Notes: a model not told the origin generated them from the sequence alone. Shown: positions 13,709-22,187, numbered from the stretch's first letter. The stretch is DNA of 24,115 nt from Kiloniellales bacterium (GCA_022360075.1 JAKSDN010001448.1:1-24115); one strand, 5' to 3'. Numbers and translations are program-made.

Positions 13709-16375
13709 CTAGCCTTCGATGCCGGCGAGCTTGGCGATCGCCTGCGCGCTGAGCTGCGCCACCGCCCGGTCGGCCGCCAGGCGCGCCTCCGCCCGGGCAT
13801 GCCAGGGTGCGATGGCGCCCACGGCTTCGCCGTCGAGGGCAGCGAGCTCGCTCAGGGCACCGGCCAGATCGCCGCTCTTCAGATGGGCTTCCGCGCGTGC
13901 CAGCACGGCCCCGGAGTCGACGCCGTCGACCGGGCCGATCGGTCTGAGGGTCACGATCTTCGAGACCCGCCGCAAAACGCCCGAAACCCAGCCGTCGGCG
14001 CGCTCCCCGTGGCCGAGCGCCGCCGCCGCCCGCGCCGCCGCCGGGAACTCCCGGCGCAGATCGGCATGGGTCGGGATGCCGGTCTCGGCATGGCCTTCCA
14101 AGGGCGCGAGCAGAGCCGCCAGCTCGGCGTCCTCCGCCAAAAGCGCTTGCAAGACGGCGAGTTCGGCGGCGAAGCCGTCGGCGTTGCGCAAAGCCTCGCG
14201 GAGTTGGCCGACTGCCAGGGTCAGGGCCGAGCCGGCGCTCGCTTCCGAGGCATTGGCTTCTCCGGCTGCGGCCTGATCCGCCACGGCCGCGCGCAGGGCT
14301 TCGGTCGCCTCGTCTTGACTGGCGAGCGCGGACTCGGCGGCGTCCAGCCGCGCAGCGAGCGCGGTCAAATCGTCGGGCGAGACCGTGGGCGCCGCCGCAC
14401 TCGCCTCCAGCGCATCGACGCGGGCCGCCACGCTCTCGGCCCGAGCGGCCAGATCCTCGGCGCGAGCCGCGGCGGACTCGCTCTGCGCCGTCAGCCGGTC
14501 GAGAACAGCCGGGTCGATCGCCGGCTCGGGCGGCATGGATTCGAGGTCGGCGAGACGCGCCTCGAACGCCGCGAGGGCGGCAGCCGTGGCTGCCACCTCG
14601 TCCGGCGGCATGCTCGCTTCGAGCGCGGCCAGCCGGCTTTCGATGTCGTCGAGGCCGGCGAACACGGCGTCACCTTCGCCCGTTGGCGGACTCGCTTCGA
14701 GCGCGGCCAGGCGGCCCTGCAGATCGGCGAGATCGACGCGCAACGCCTCGAGCGCATCAGAACCGGCATCCGCTTCGCCTTCCTCCGTGGCAAGTGCTTC
14801 CAAGCGCCCCTCGAGGCCCTGAAGACCAGCGGACAAACCGGCCAGCTCCGTCTCGAGCCGCGCGACGACCGCCGGATCGACAGACTCCTCCCCGGCAACG
14901 GCCTCGGACTCGCCCGCTGCCTCGGGGTCGATCAGGCCGGTGTAAGGTAGCCAGAGATCCCGGGTGTAGACCGCGCCAGCCGCGCCTCCCGCCAACACCA
15001 GAACGCCCAGCAGAAAGCCGCCGATCCAGGCGCCACGCGAGGAGGGGCGCGGCGCGAGCGCCGGCGGTGGAGCCGCGCTCTCCGACTTCTCAGCCTCACG
15101 GGTTTGCTCGGTGGGCACGGTCTTGTCCGCCGGCTCGGCTTCGGCCTGGTCGTCGGTCGCGGTGCTGGAGGTCGTGGCCGCTGAAGTCGCTCGACTGGCC
15201 GCGCTAGCCTTGCTCGCGGCCGACACCGGACTGTCCGCGGCTCCACGGTCGCGCGCAGGCTTGGCCGCCTCTCCTTCGTCCTTCTCCGCCTCTTCGCCGG
15301 ACGCCGCACGGCGTGCAGCGGCAGGCGGCTGTGCGCTGGCCTCGAGCTGAGCGCCATCCACATCGATGCCGTGGCGCGTCGCGGCTGCGAGTATGTCTGC
15401 ATGGCGGGCGGCCGGGATCACCGCGCGCTCGCGCCAGCCCTGAACGGTGCTTACGGCCACGCCCAGTTTCGCGGCCATCGGCCGGATGCCGCCGAAGGCG
15501 GCGATGATCGCGAGCGCGGGTGCCGGCTCGGCAGCCGAGGGAGCGTCGGCATCGCCTGTCGATTTTTCGTCAGCCATGATTTCCGTCGTCTGTTCCGACT
15601 CTGCTCGTTCCGTCTGCCCCGTCGCACCCGCGGCCATCTCGGCCCCGAGCCGTTCGCTGAGAGCATCCAGCCGTCCCAAGAGGGACTCCGTATCCGGACT
15701 GGGGGCGACTTCGACTCCGGCCCAATCGCATAGCCGAAGCTCCCCCGCAACCGCCTCGCTAAGACAGAGGGCGTGACAATGCCTGAGGTCGGCGCTCAAA
15801 CCACCCTCGCGCAGAAGCCTAACAAAGGTCTTTCCGCTGCGGGGAGAGAAAAACAGGGCAGCATCGATTTCGCCGCGTTCGAGCGCGGCGCGGACCGGAG
15901 CGGGCAAAGCCGTCGCTGGCTCGGCGCGATAGAGGACAGAGCGGCGCAGCGTAAAGCCGGCGCGCTCGAGATCGCCCTTGAGATCGCCGGCGAGGACGCT
16001 CGCCGCGCCCTGGAAGAGCGCGCCTTCCGACGGACGCAGGCCGGCTGCGACCAGCGCCGCCAGGTCCTTGACGTCGCCGGCGGCACTCTCGATCTGGCGG
16101 AAGCCGGCATCGCGCGCCGCGCGCGCGGTCGCGTCACCCACCGCAAAGACCGTCAGGTCGCGCGCCGCGGTCAACGCGGCGAAGGCCCGCACACCGTTGG
16201 CACTGGTAAAGAGCAGTGCCTGCAACCCGGTCAGATCGCCGATCAGGCGTTCGGCATCGCCCTGGGCCGGGACGATGGTGAAAAGAGGCGCCTGCAGAAC
16301 CTCGTGGCCGCGCGCTTCCAGCGCCGCGGTCAGGGGCTTCGCATCATCGGCGCTGCGGGTGACCAGGACGCGCAT
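13709..16375 (-). CDS. hemD: Fused uroporphyrinogen-III synthase (HemD) - HTH - mitofilin/Mic60-like membrane protein
   Basis: One uninterrupted 888-codon frame. Residues 1-240 are HemD-like (VLVTRSADDAKPLTAALEARGHEV, LLFTSANGVRAF, FFSPRSGKTF), which converts hydroxymethylbilane to uroporphyrinogen III. Residues about 285-345 resemble a YdaS/Cro-type helix-turn-helix (IIAAFGGIRPMAAKLGVAVS, then TVQGWRER). A disordered Ala/Glu/Lys linker leads to one transmembrane helix (449-470), a long coiled coil (about 500-745) and a mitofilin-like C-terminal domain (about 765-865; VSGVLRRVSKIVTLRPIG). With the N-terminus inside, HemD and the HTH are cytoplasmic and the coiled coil periplasmic. HemD alone is normally about 240-260 residues. 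In Alphaproteobacteria a separate Mic60-like gene often follows hemD, so this is either a true fusion or two products, with a second start at 15577 (MADEKSTG, weak SD). ATGA-type overlap with hemC couples translation. Confidence 0.87.
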   Translation of the reverse strand: MRVLVTRSADDAKPLTAALEARGHEVLQAPLFTIVPAQGDAERLIGDLTGLQALLFTSANGVRAFAALTAARDLTVFAVGDATARAARDAGFRQIESAAGDVKDLAALVAAGLRPSEGALFQGAASVLAGDLKGDLERAGFTLRRSVLYRAEPATALPAPVRAALERGEIDAALFFSPRSGKTFVRLLREGGLSADLRHCHALCLSEAVAGELRLCDWAGVEVAPSPDTESLLGRLDALSERLGAEMAAGATGQTERAESEQTTEIMADEKSTGDADAPSAAEPAPALAIIAAFGGIRPMAAKLGVAVSTVQGWRERAVIPAARHADILAAATRHGIDVDGAQLEASAQPPAAARRAASGEEAEKDEGEAAKPARDRGAADSPVSAASKASAASRATSAATTSSTATDDQAEAEPADKTVPTEQTREAEKSESAAPPPALAPRPSSRGAWIGGFLLGVLVLAGGAAGAVYTRDLWLPYTGLIDPEAAGESEAVAGEESVDPAVVARLETELAGLSAGLQGLEGRLEALATEEGEADAGSDALEALRVDLADLQGRLAALEASPPTGEGDAVFAGLDDIESRLAALEASMPPDEVAATAAALAAFEARLADLESMPPEPAIDPAVLDRLTAQSESAAARAEDLAARAESVAARVDALEASAAAPTVSPDDLTALAARLDAAESALASQDEATEALRAAVADQAAAGEANASEASAGSALTLAVGQLREALRNADGFAAELAVLQALLAEDAELAALLAPLEGHAETGIPTHADLRREFPAAARAAAALGHGERADGWVSGVLRRVSKIVTLRPIGPVDGVDSGAVLARAEAHLKSGDLAGALSELAALDGEAVGAIAPWHARAEARLAADRAVAQLSAQAIAKLAGIEG

Positions 16376-17325
16376 CAGGCCTCCGCCAGCGCGGCAAAAA
16401 AAGCGGGCCCGGCGAGGCCGCGCAGCTCGTGTCCGACTTCGCGGCCCAGCACCTCGGCGTCGCTTCGCGCGCCGCTGCGTTCGGCCCGATGCAAGGCGCT
16501 GCCGTCGGGCATCGCCACAAGAGCGCGCAGATGCATCGTGCCGTTCGACCCTGCGAACTCCGCGAGCGCTGCGATCGGCGTTCGGCAGGAGCCGTCGAGC
16601 ACCTCCAGGCAGGCGCGCTCGGCGGCGACCCGACAGGACGAGTCCGGATCGTCGAGCGGGGCCAGGAACGCGCGCGTCTTGTCGTCGTCAGCCCGCATCT
16701 CGATGCCGATCGCCCCCTGGGCGACGGCCGGCAGCATCTCTTCGCTGGTCAGCACCGCCGTGATCCGGTCGGCCTGGCCCAAACGGCGCAGGCCGGCGAC
16801 CGCCAAGAGCGTGGCGTCGACCTGGCCCTCGGCCAGCTTGCGCAGCCTGGTGTCGACGTTGCCGCGCAGCGGCACGACGCTGAGGTCGGGCCGCGCGGCG
16901 AGCACCTGCGCCTGGCGCCGCAAGCTCGAGGTGCCGACCACCGCGCCCGCGGGCAGCGCGGCGAGCGCCGCGCCATCGGCGCAGAACAGGGCGTCGCTCG
17001 GGTCCTCGCGCGGCAGCACGCAGTCGATGACGAGACTGTCCGGCAGCCAGGTCGGCACGTCCTTCATCGAGTGCACGGCGGCGTCGATGCGGCCGTCGAG
17101 CAAAGCCTCCTCGATCTCCTTGGTGAACAGGCCCTTGCCGCCGATGTCGGCGAGACTGCGATCCTGAATCCGGTCGCCGCTGGTTTTGATCACCACGATC
17201 TCGACCGCATCTTCGGCGGCCAGCTCGGCGTGGCTCTCGGCCAGCCGACGACGCACCTCGCGAGCCTGCGCGAGGGCGAGCGGAGAACCGCGCGTTCCGA
17301 GCCTGAAAAGCGCCTGTGCGGTCAT
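16375..17325 (-). CDS. hemC: Porphobilinogen deaminase (hydroxymethylbilane synthase)
   Basis: This enzyme joins four porphobilinogen molecules into hydroxymethylbilane in the cytoplasm, the step before HemD. The protein has 316 residues, normal for the family. The N-terminal LGTRGSPLALAQA motif, the catalytic Asp89 in HSMKDVPT, the GTSSLRRQAQ substrate-binding stretch, the RGNVDTRLRKL motif and Cys247 in LDGSCRTPIA are all present. The cysteine carries the dipyrromethane cofactor. The stop codon overlaps the hemD start by one base (TGATG), so the two are translated together. The gene is divergent from tsaD across 148 bp, where both promoters must lie; no clear boxes are visible there. Confidence 0.98.
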   Translation of the reverse strand: MTAQALFRLGTRGSPLALAQAREVRRRLAESHAELAAEDAVEIVVIKTSGDRIQDRSLADIGGKGLFTKEIEEALLDGRIDAAVHSMKDVPTWLPDSLVIDCVLPREDPSDALFCADGAALAALPAGAVVGTSSLRRQAQVLAARPDLSVVPLRGNVDTRLRKLAEGQVDATLLAVAGLRRLGQADRITAVLTSEEMLPAVAQGAIGIEMRADDDKTRAFLAPLDDPDSSCRVAAERACLEVLDGSCRTPIAALAEFAGSNGTMHLRALVAMPDGSALHRAERSGARSDAEVLGREVGHELRGLAGPAFFAALAEA

Positions 17326-17473
17326 GGCGGCACAGCTTTAGGCTTAGCCAAAGGCGCGCGCAAGGCAGCTTTTATGACGCTTTGCCGCGCGCCCGGCCGC
17401 GCTGGCAAAGGCCCGGCGCTGGCAGTAAGGTCGCGCGGCACCATCCTGCGACCGAAACGAGAGCCCCGAACCT

Positions 17474-18541
17474 ATGCGCGTGCTCGGCATCGAGACCTCT
17501 TGCGACGAGACCGCCGCCGCGGTCGTCGCAACGCCGCGGCGCATCGAGTCCAACCTGGTGCTGTCCCAGCTCGAGGCTCATCGGCCCTACGGCGGCGTGG
17601 TGCCCGAGATCGCCGCGCGCAGTCACCTCGACCACCTCGACCGGCTGGTCGCCGACGCCCTGGAGGCCGCGGACTGCGACTTCGCCGCGCTCGACGGCGT
17701 CGCCGCCACGGCCGGCCCCGGGCTGATCGGCGGCGTCTTCGTCGGCGTCATGACGGCCAAGGCGATCGCCGCAGTCCGCGGCCTGCCGTTCCTGGCGGTG
17801 AACCACCTCGAAGGCCACGCGCTGACGGTGCGCCTGACCGAGGACGTCGACTTCCCTTATCTCCTTCTTCTGGTTTCGGGTGGCCACTGCCAGCTCCTCA
17901 TCGTCGAGGAGGTGGGACGCTACCGCCGTCTCGGCAGCACCAAGGACGACGCAGTCGGTGAGGCCTTCGACAAGGTGGCCAAGCTCTTGGACCTCGCCTA
18001 CCCGGGAGGGCCCGCGCTGGAGCGTTGCGCGCGCGACGGCGATGCAGCGCGCTTTGCGCTGCCGCGGCCTTTGCTCGGCCGTCCCAGCCTCGACTTCTCC
18101 TTCTCCGGCTTGAAGACGGCCGTGCGCCATCAGGTCGCCGACCTCGGCGCCGCGCGCCTCGGCGAGCGCAACCGCGCCGATCTCGCGGCCTCGTTTCAGC
18201 AGGCCGTGGCCGACGTGCTGGCGGACCGCTGCGCGCGCGCGCTCGAAGTCTTCCGAGAGCGGACCGGGCGCGCAGGGCCGCTGGTGGTCGCCGGCGGCGT
18301 GGCGGCGAACCGGACTCTGCGCCGTCGCCTTGCCGAGGTTGCCGAGGCCGCGGGCGGGCGCATGATCGCCCCGCCGCCGGCGCTCTGCACGGACAACGCC
18401 GCGATGATCGCCTGGGCCGGGCTCGAGCGCTTGCAGCGCGGCCTGGTCGATCCGCTCGACTTCGCGCCGCGGCCGCGCTGGCCGCTCGAAAGCCTGTCGC
18501 CCGCAAGCGCAGGCGCACCCCTCGAGGCCGCCCTGCCATGA
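17474..18541 (+). CDS. tsaD: tRNA N6-adenosine threonylcarbamoyltransferase TsaD
   Basis: TsaD transfers the threonylcarbamoyl group to A37 of ANN-decoding tRNAs (t6A), working with TsaB and TsaE, which are not in this window. The protein is 355 residues, full length. The motif GIETSCDET starts the ASKHA fold. His111 and His115 (NHLEGH) with Asp307 ([10 protein letters not shown]) form the metal site, and SGGHCQL and [10 protein letters not shown] are nucleotide-binding loops. The ATG at 17474 gives the usual N-terminus MRVLGIETS; the ribosome site is weak. The stop overlaps the next start (ATGA), so the downstream oxygenase-like gene is translationally coupled. Confidence 0.98.
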   Translation: MRVLGIETSCDETAAAVVATPRRIESNLVLSQLEAHRPYGGVVPEIAARSHLDHLDRLVADALEAADCDFAALDGVAATAGPGLIGGVFVGVMTAKAIAAVRGLPFLAVNHLEGHALTVRLTEDVDFPYLLLLVSGGHCQLLIVEEVGRYRRLGSTKDDAVGEAFDKVAKLLDLAYPGGPALERCARDGDAARFALPRPLLGRPSLDFSFSGLKTAVRHQVADLGAARLGERNRADLAASFQQAVADVLADRCARALEVFRERTGRAGPLVVAGGVAANRTLRRRLAEVAEAAGGRMIAPPPALCTDNAAMIAWAGLERLQRGLVDPLDFAPRPRWPLESLSPASAGAPLEAALP

Positions 18542-19206
18542 CCGAGCCGACCCTCGCCGAAGCCTCCGCGCCCGGCCCCAGCCTCGACCGGGTGGAGGTC
18601 CGCAACCTCTTTCCGACGCCGGTCGCGGTCACCAGCCTGCCCGGTGCCGCCGCCCTCAATGCCGCGCTCAAGGCGACGATCCTCGAACACGAGCAGAGCC
18701 ACCCCAGCACCCAGCACAGCAACCTCGGCGGCTGGCAATCGCGCTGGGACTTCGCCGAATGGAGCGGCGCGGCCGGCCGCCAGGTGCTCGAAAGCGCCCG
18801 CGCGCTCGCGACGCAGCTCACCAGCAACCGCCAGGGCCAGGCGGTCCGGGTCGATTGGAAGATGAACGCCTGGGCCAACATCAACCGCCACGGCCAGGGT
18901 AACGAGTTCCACACCCATCCCGGTTCCTTCTGGTCCGGCAGCTACTACGTCGACGACGGCAGCGCGAGCGCCGGCCAGGATGTCGGCGGCGAGTTCGAGA
19001 TCCAAGATCCGCGCGGCGTGGCGCCGGCCATGTATGCGCCGGCCCTGACGGTGGCCGGCCGCGCCGGTACCGCCATGGGCGCCGTCGAGATGCTGCGCCC
19101 GCGCGCCGGCATGATGATTCTGTTCCCGGCCTGGCTGCAGCACGCGGTGCGGCCCTACCGGGGCACGACGCAGCGCATCTCGATCGCCTTCAACCTCAGC
19201 GTCTGA
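18538..19206 (+). CDS. Putative 2OG-Fe(II) oxygenase (TIGR02466-type)
   Basis: This 222-residue protein resembles the family of predicted 2-oxoglutarate/Fe(II) oxygenases described as TIGR02466 (2OG-FeII_Oxy_5). The diagnostic block [19 protein letters not shown] is present, with His-x-His in place of the commoner His-x-Asp. The second histidine region is [10 protein letters not shown], whose arginine would bind 2-oxoglutarate. The N-terminal [11 protein letters not shown] is also typical. The substrate is unknown; members are also found near phage and structural genes. The ATG at 18538 overlaps the tsaD stop (ATGA), and gpsA follows 14 bp later, so it sits inside a housekeeping operon. It is unrelated in sequence to the PiuC-type hydroxylase at 832-1494. 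Confidence 0.85.
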   Translation: MTEPTLAEASAPGPSLDRVEVRNLFPTPVAVTSLPGAAALNAALKATILEHEQSHPSTQHSNLGGWQSRWDFAEWSGAAGRQVLESARALATQLTSNRQGQAVRVDWKMNAWANINRHGQGNEFHTHPGSFWSGSYYVDDGSASAGQDVGGEFEIQDPRGVAPAMYAPALTVAGRAGTAMGAVEMLRPRAGMMILFPAWLQHAVRPYRGTTQRISIAFNLSV

Positions 19207-19220
19207 GATCGAGCGAGACG

Positions 19221-20243
19221 ATGGCCGACACGGCGATCCGAAGCATCGGCGTCGTCGGCGCGGGCGCCTGGGGCACGGCCCTGGCCTGCGCCGCGGCGCG
19301 GACCGGAAGCAGCGTCGTGCTTTGGGCGCGGCGGGCCGAACAAGCCGCCGCTCTGGCGCGTGACCGGGAGAACCGGGTGCGTCTGCCCGGCGTGGCAATC
19401 GCAGCGGCGATCCGCGTCACGGACGCGCTGCCGGAGGTGGCCGGGTGCGACGTGCTTCTGCTGGTCAGCCCGGCGCAGGAGCTTCGTGCTTTGGCGACGC
19501 GATTGGCACCGCTGCTACCGCCCGATCGGCCCCTGGTGATCTGCGCCAAGGGCATCGAGCAGTCGAGCGGCGCTCTGCTGACCGAGGTGCTCGACGAGTG
19601 CCTACCCGGCCGGCCTCAAGCCGTGCTCTCCGGTCCCAGCTTCGCCGCGGAGGTCGGACGCGACCTGCCGACCGCGGTCACCTTGGCCTGCAACGACGCA
19701 GAGCTCGGCGAGGCCTTGATCCGGGCGATTGGTAGTCGCTGCTTCCGGCCCTATCTCTCGCCCGATCCGACCGGCGCGGCGATCGGTGGCGCGCTGAAGA
19801 ACGTCATTGCCCTGGCCTGCGGCATCGTTGCCGGGCGTAGGCTCGGCGACAATGCCCGCGCGGCCCTGATCACGCGCGGCCTAGCCGAGATCACGCGGCT
19901 CGGCGTCGCCAAGGGCGGCAAGTTCGAGACCTTCATGGGCTTGTCGGGGCTCGGCGACCTGAGCCTGACCTGCTCCAGCCGGCAGTCGCGCAACTTCTCC
20001 TTCGGCCTGGCGCTCGGCGAGGGCTTGGAACCAGCGGCGATCGAGGCAAGCCAGGCCGGGATCGCGGAGGGCCGTTACACCGCGGCGGCCGCCGCGACCA
20101 TGACCGCTGCGCTCGGCGTCAAGGCCCCGATTCTCGAGGCCGTCGATGCCGTGCTCAACCGCGGCGCGGCGATCGACGAGACGATCGCGGGCCTGCTCGC
20201 ACGGCCCTTTACGGCGGAGTTCGCCGCAGCGAGCCGAGAATAG
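19221..20243 (+). CDS. gpsA: Glycerol-3-phosphate dehydrogenase [NAD(P)+]
   Basis: GpsA reduces dihydroxyacetone phosphate to sn-glycerol 3-phosphate for phospholipid synthesis in the cytoplasm. The 340-residue protein is of normal length. It has the Rossmann motif GAGAWGTA (13-20), Lys110 in ICAKGIE, the VLSGPSFAAEV motif and catalytic Lys193 in GGALKNVIALACG. The C-terminal GLSGLGDLSLTCSS and SRNFSFG blocks follow. The start at 19221 follows GAGCGAGACG. The order tsaD-oxygenase-gpsA-YciI-EVE on one strand with short gaps suggests one transcript. Confidence 0.98.
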   Translation: MADTAIRSIGVVGAGAWGTALACAAARTGSSVVLWARRAEQAAALARDRENRVRLPGVAIAAAIRVTDALPEVAGCDVLLLVSPAQELRALATRLAPLLPPDRPLVICAKGIEQSSGALLTEVLDECLPGRPQAVLSGPSFAAEVGRDLPTAVTLACNDAELGEALIRAIGSRCFRPYLSPDPTGAAIGGALKNVIALACGIVAGRRLGDNARAALITRGLAEITRLGVAKGGKFETFMGLSGLGDLSLTCSSRQSRNFSFGLALGEGLEPAAIEASQAGIAEGRYTAAAAATMTAALGVKAPILEAVDAVLNRGAAIDETIAGLLARPFTAEFAAASRE

Positions 20244-20322
20244 GGACAGCCAAGGCCCGCGCGCTCTGCTAAAAACGCCGGCCAGGAACCGAACGGCCAG
20301 AAACGCAAAGGGAGGGCGCCTC

Positions 20323-20616
20323 TTGTTCTTCATCGTGCTGACCACCGACAAGCCCAATTCGGCCGCGTTGCGCGCCGACAACCGTCCGGAGCACCTGGAC
20401 TACTTGAAGAGCTTCGGCAGCCAGCTCGTCGCCGGCGGCGCCACCTTGACCGACGACGGCGAAGGCATGACCGGCTCGTTCCTGCTGGTCGACATGGCCG
20501 ACCGCGCCGCCGTGGAAGACTTCGCGCGCAACGACCCCTTCGCAAAAGTCGGCCTGTTCGAGACGACCGAGATCCGCCGCTGGCGCAAGGCCATCTTCAA
20601 TCCGCCGCAAGACTGA
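20323..20616 (+). CDS. YciI-family protein
   Basis: This is a small (97-residue) YciI-like protein with a ferredoxin-like alpha/beta fold. It starts at TTG 20323, directed by a strong GGGAGG seven bases upstream; upstream in-frame starts would overlap gpsA and add unrelated sequence. The family pattern is visible in FFIVLTTDKPNSAALRADNR, the His in RPEHLDYLKS, GSFLLVDMADRAAVEDF and the ARNDPFAKVGLF motif with its conserved Asp. YciI proteins are thought to be small enzymes related to muconolactone isomerase-like folds; no specific reaction can be assigned. Between gpsA and an EVE gene it is a common alphaproteobacterial neighbour. Confidence 0.9.
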   Translation: MFFIVLTTDKPNSAALRADNRPEHLDYLKSFGSQLVAGGATLTDDGEGMTGSFLLVDMADRAAVEDFARNDPFAKVGLFETTEIRRWRKAIFNPPQD

Positions 20617-20648
20617 GCGCTGTAGCCGAAGGCAAAGGAGAGAGCGTC

Positions 20649-21062
20649 ATGGCCTATTGGCTGATGAAGAGCGAGCCGGGCACCTGGTCCTGGGACGATC
20701 AGGTCCGCGATCAAGTCGCCGAGTGGGACGGCGTGCGCAACTACCAGGCCTCGAACAACATGAAGGCGATGACGCTGGGCGATAAGGCCTTCTTCTACCA
20801 TTCCGTCAACGAGAAGAGCGTCGTCGGGATCGTCGAGGTGGTAAAGGAGTACTATCCCGACCACACCGACGCGAGCGGCCGCTTCGGCATGGTCGACGTC
20901 AAGGCGCTGCGCCCCTTCTCGGAGCCCGTGACCCTGGCCCAGATCAAGGCCGAGCCGAAGCTGTCGGAGCTGGCGCTCGTGCGGCAGTCGCGGCTCTCGG
21001 TGCTACCGGTCAAGGCCCAGGAGTGGCGCCTGATCTGCAAGATGGGCAAGACCGAGCCGTAA
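20649..21062 (+). CDS. EVE-domain protein (thymocyte nuclear protein 1-like)
   Basis: This 137-residue single-domain EVE protein belongs to the PUA-like fold family, which may recognise modified bases in nucleic acids. Diagnostic segments are YWLMKSEPGTWSWDDQ at the N-terminus, EWDGVRNYQASNNM, the GDKAFFYHSV strand and VGIVEVV. AQEWRLICKMGKTEP stands at the end of the domain. The aromatic pocket residues expected for base binding appear kept. The start at 20649 follows AAAGGAGAG. It is the last gene of the tsaD-gpsA cluster; the next gene is convergent after 28 bp, with no clear terminator hairpin between them. The cellular target is unknown. Confidence 0.95.
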   Translation: MAYWLMKSEPGTWSWDDQVRDQVAEWDGVRNYQASNNMKAMTLGDKAFFYHSVNEKSVVGIVEVVKEYYPDHTDASGRFGMVDVKALRPFSEPVTLAQIKAEPKLSELALVRQSRLSVLPVKAQEWRLICKMGKTEP

Positions 21063-21090
21063 GCCGGCGCGATTGAGGGTCTTTTTGCGC

Positions 21091-21579
21091 TCAGCCGGCG
21101 AGGGCCTTCTTCACGGCGACATGCAGCGTACTCACCAGCTCCTCGCCGAGCTTACCGCCCGGTCCGCGGATGTTTTGCGAGGCGACCACTTTCATCGCGT
21201 CGATGTGGGAGCGAATGAGCGGCAGTCGCTCCTCGGCGCCCGCCTGATCGGCGGTGATGAGCGCACAGACCGACTGCGCGATCAGGGTCAGCAGGGGAAA
21301 ACCGAAAGTCGCTGCCTGCCCCTTGATGTTGTGGCAGATGTCGAACAGCTTCTCGATCATCGCCGTCCTCTGGTCCGCATCGGCGGTGGCGGTCGCCAGC
21401 GCCTCGGCCGCGGCGTCCAGGTCCTCCAGGACCCAGCGATGATAGTCCTCTTCCAGATCCTCGAGCGCGGCCTCGGCATCGGACATGATGGCCTTGAGGT
21501 CCGGCCCGCCTTGGCTCGGGATCTTGACGCCCAAGGTGTTGGGCGGGGTGATGATCTGGGGTTTTTCGCTGGCTGCCAA
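21091..21579 (-). CDS. Hpt-domain phosphotransfer protein
   Basis: This 162-residue cytoplasmic phosphorelay protein is all helical. An acidic N-terminal helix (SDAEAALEDLEEDYHRWV) precedes the histidine phosphotransfer helix LFDICHNIKGQAATFGF, in which His83 with Lys86-Gly87 is the H-x-x-K-G phosphoacceptor pattern. It lacks kinase, receiver or DNA-binding domains, so it should shuttle phosphate between other proteins. It follows the single-domain response regulator gene by 52 bp on the same strand, and the pair is likely one operon. It is not a ChpT homologue by sequence, because ChpT has a degenerate ATPase domain that is absent here. Confidence 0.85.
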   Translation of the reverse strand: MAASEKPQIITPPNTLGVKIPSQGGPDLKAIMSDAEAALEDLEEDYHRWVLEDLDAAAEALATATADADQRTAMIEKLFDICHNIKGQAATFGFPLLTLIAQSVCALITADQAGAEERLPLIRSHIDAMKVVASQNIRGPGGKLGEELVSTLHVAVKKALAG

Positions 21580-21631
21580 GATCCTGGTCTCCCGTTACGG
21601 CACCTTGCGCTATCGATCCCGCCGCAGGCCC

Positions 21632-22147
21632 TCAAGCCGCGGAATCGGCGTTTTCGGGCTCCATGGCGTTGAGGCGCCGGTCTTCCCCCTTGAAGGGACG
21701 CTGCGCGCGCCGCCGGCAGGGCCCGAAGTAGGTCGTCGTGCGGATAAAGGGGCGCGGACTGGCCACGATGCCGATGATGCGCTTGTAGAGACCCTGGATC
21801 GAGACCGGCTTGGCGAGGATCTCGTTGACGCCGGAATCGCGGGCTTCCTTGACGCGGAATAGCTCCGTGTGGCCGGTGAGCATGATGATGGGCACGTAAG
21901 GGTTCGGACTGTCGTTGCCATTGCGTACCAGGCGCACGAACTCCAAGCCGTCGAGCAGATCCATCGCCAGGTCCGTGATGATCAGGTCCGGCGGCCAGTT
22001 GCGCATCTCGTTGAAGGCTTCCGCCGCATCGTCGACCGTGCGGATCTGCTTGATCCGCATCGCCGTCAGGATCGAGCGCAGGATCTGGTGCATATGCTTA
22101 TTGTCGTCGACGATCAGGACTTTCAGCGGCTCTAGATTGTAAGACAT
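21632..22147 (-). CDS. Single-domain response regulator (receiver) with basic C-terminal tail
   Basis: A 171-residue CheY-like receiver occupies about residues 8-130. The acidic pocket is Asp14-Asp15 (LIVDDN), phosphoacceptor Asp59 (IITDLAMDLLDG), Thr91 (IIMLTGHT) and Lys113 (LAKPVS). Beyond the receiver, the tail has a basic RPFIRTTTYFGPCRRR stretch and an acidic end. This tail looks like a recurrent feature of this receiver group in Rhodospirillales (from memory), but no output domain is recognisable. The ATG at 22147 has only a poor ribosome site (GTAGAGAA adjacent to it). Paired with the Hpt gene downstream, it should be an intermediate or output of a phosphorelay. Its kinase is not adjacent; the PAS kinase at 8366-9664 is only one candidate. 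Confidence 0.92.
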   Translation of the reverse strand: MSYNLEPLKVLIVDDNKHMHQILRSILTAMRIKQIRTVDDAAEAFNEMRNWPPDLIITDLAMDLLDGLEFVRLVRNGNDSPNPYVPIIMLTGHTELFRVKEARDSGVNEILAKPVSIQGLYKRIIGIVASPRPFIRTTTYFGPCRRRAQRPFKGEDRRLNAMEPENADSAA

Positions 22148-22187
22148 TTCTCTACTGCGACTTGAAGCACATGAAATCTGCGGCTTC

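Noticed and set aside
12158..14950. 930-codon open frame on the + strand
   Set aside because: It is exactly antisense to hemY and the hemD fusion, is Arg/Gly-rich without recognisable motifs, and is the kind of shadow frame expected opposite GC-rich genes.
21063..21090. Terminator between the EVE gene and the Hpt gene
   Set aside because: Only a 4-bp stem (TGAG/CTCA) around a T-rich loop can be drawn, too weak to call.
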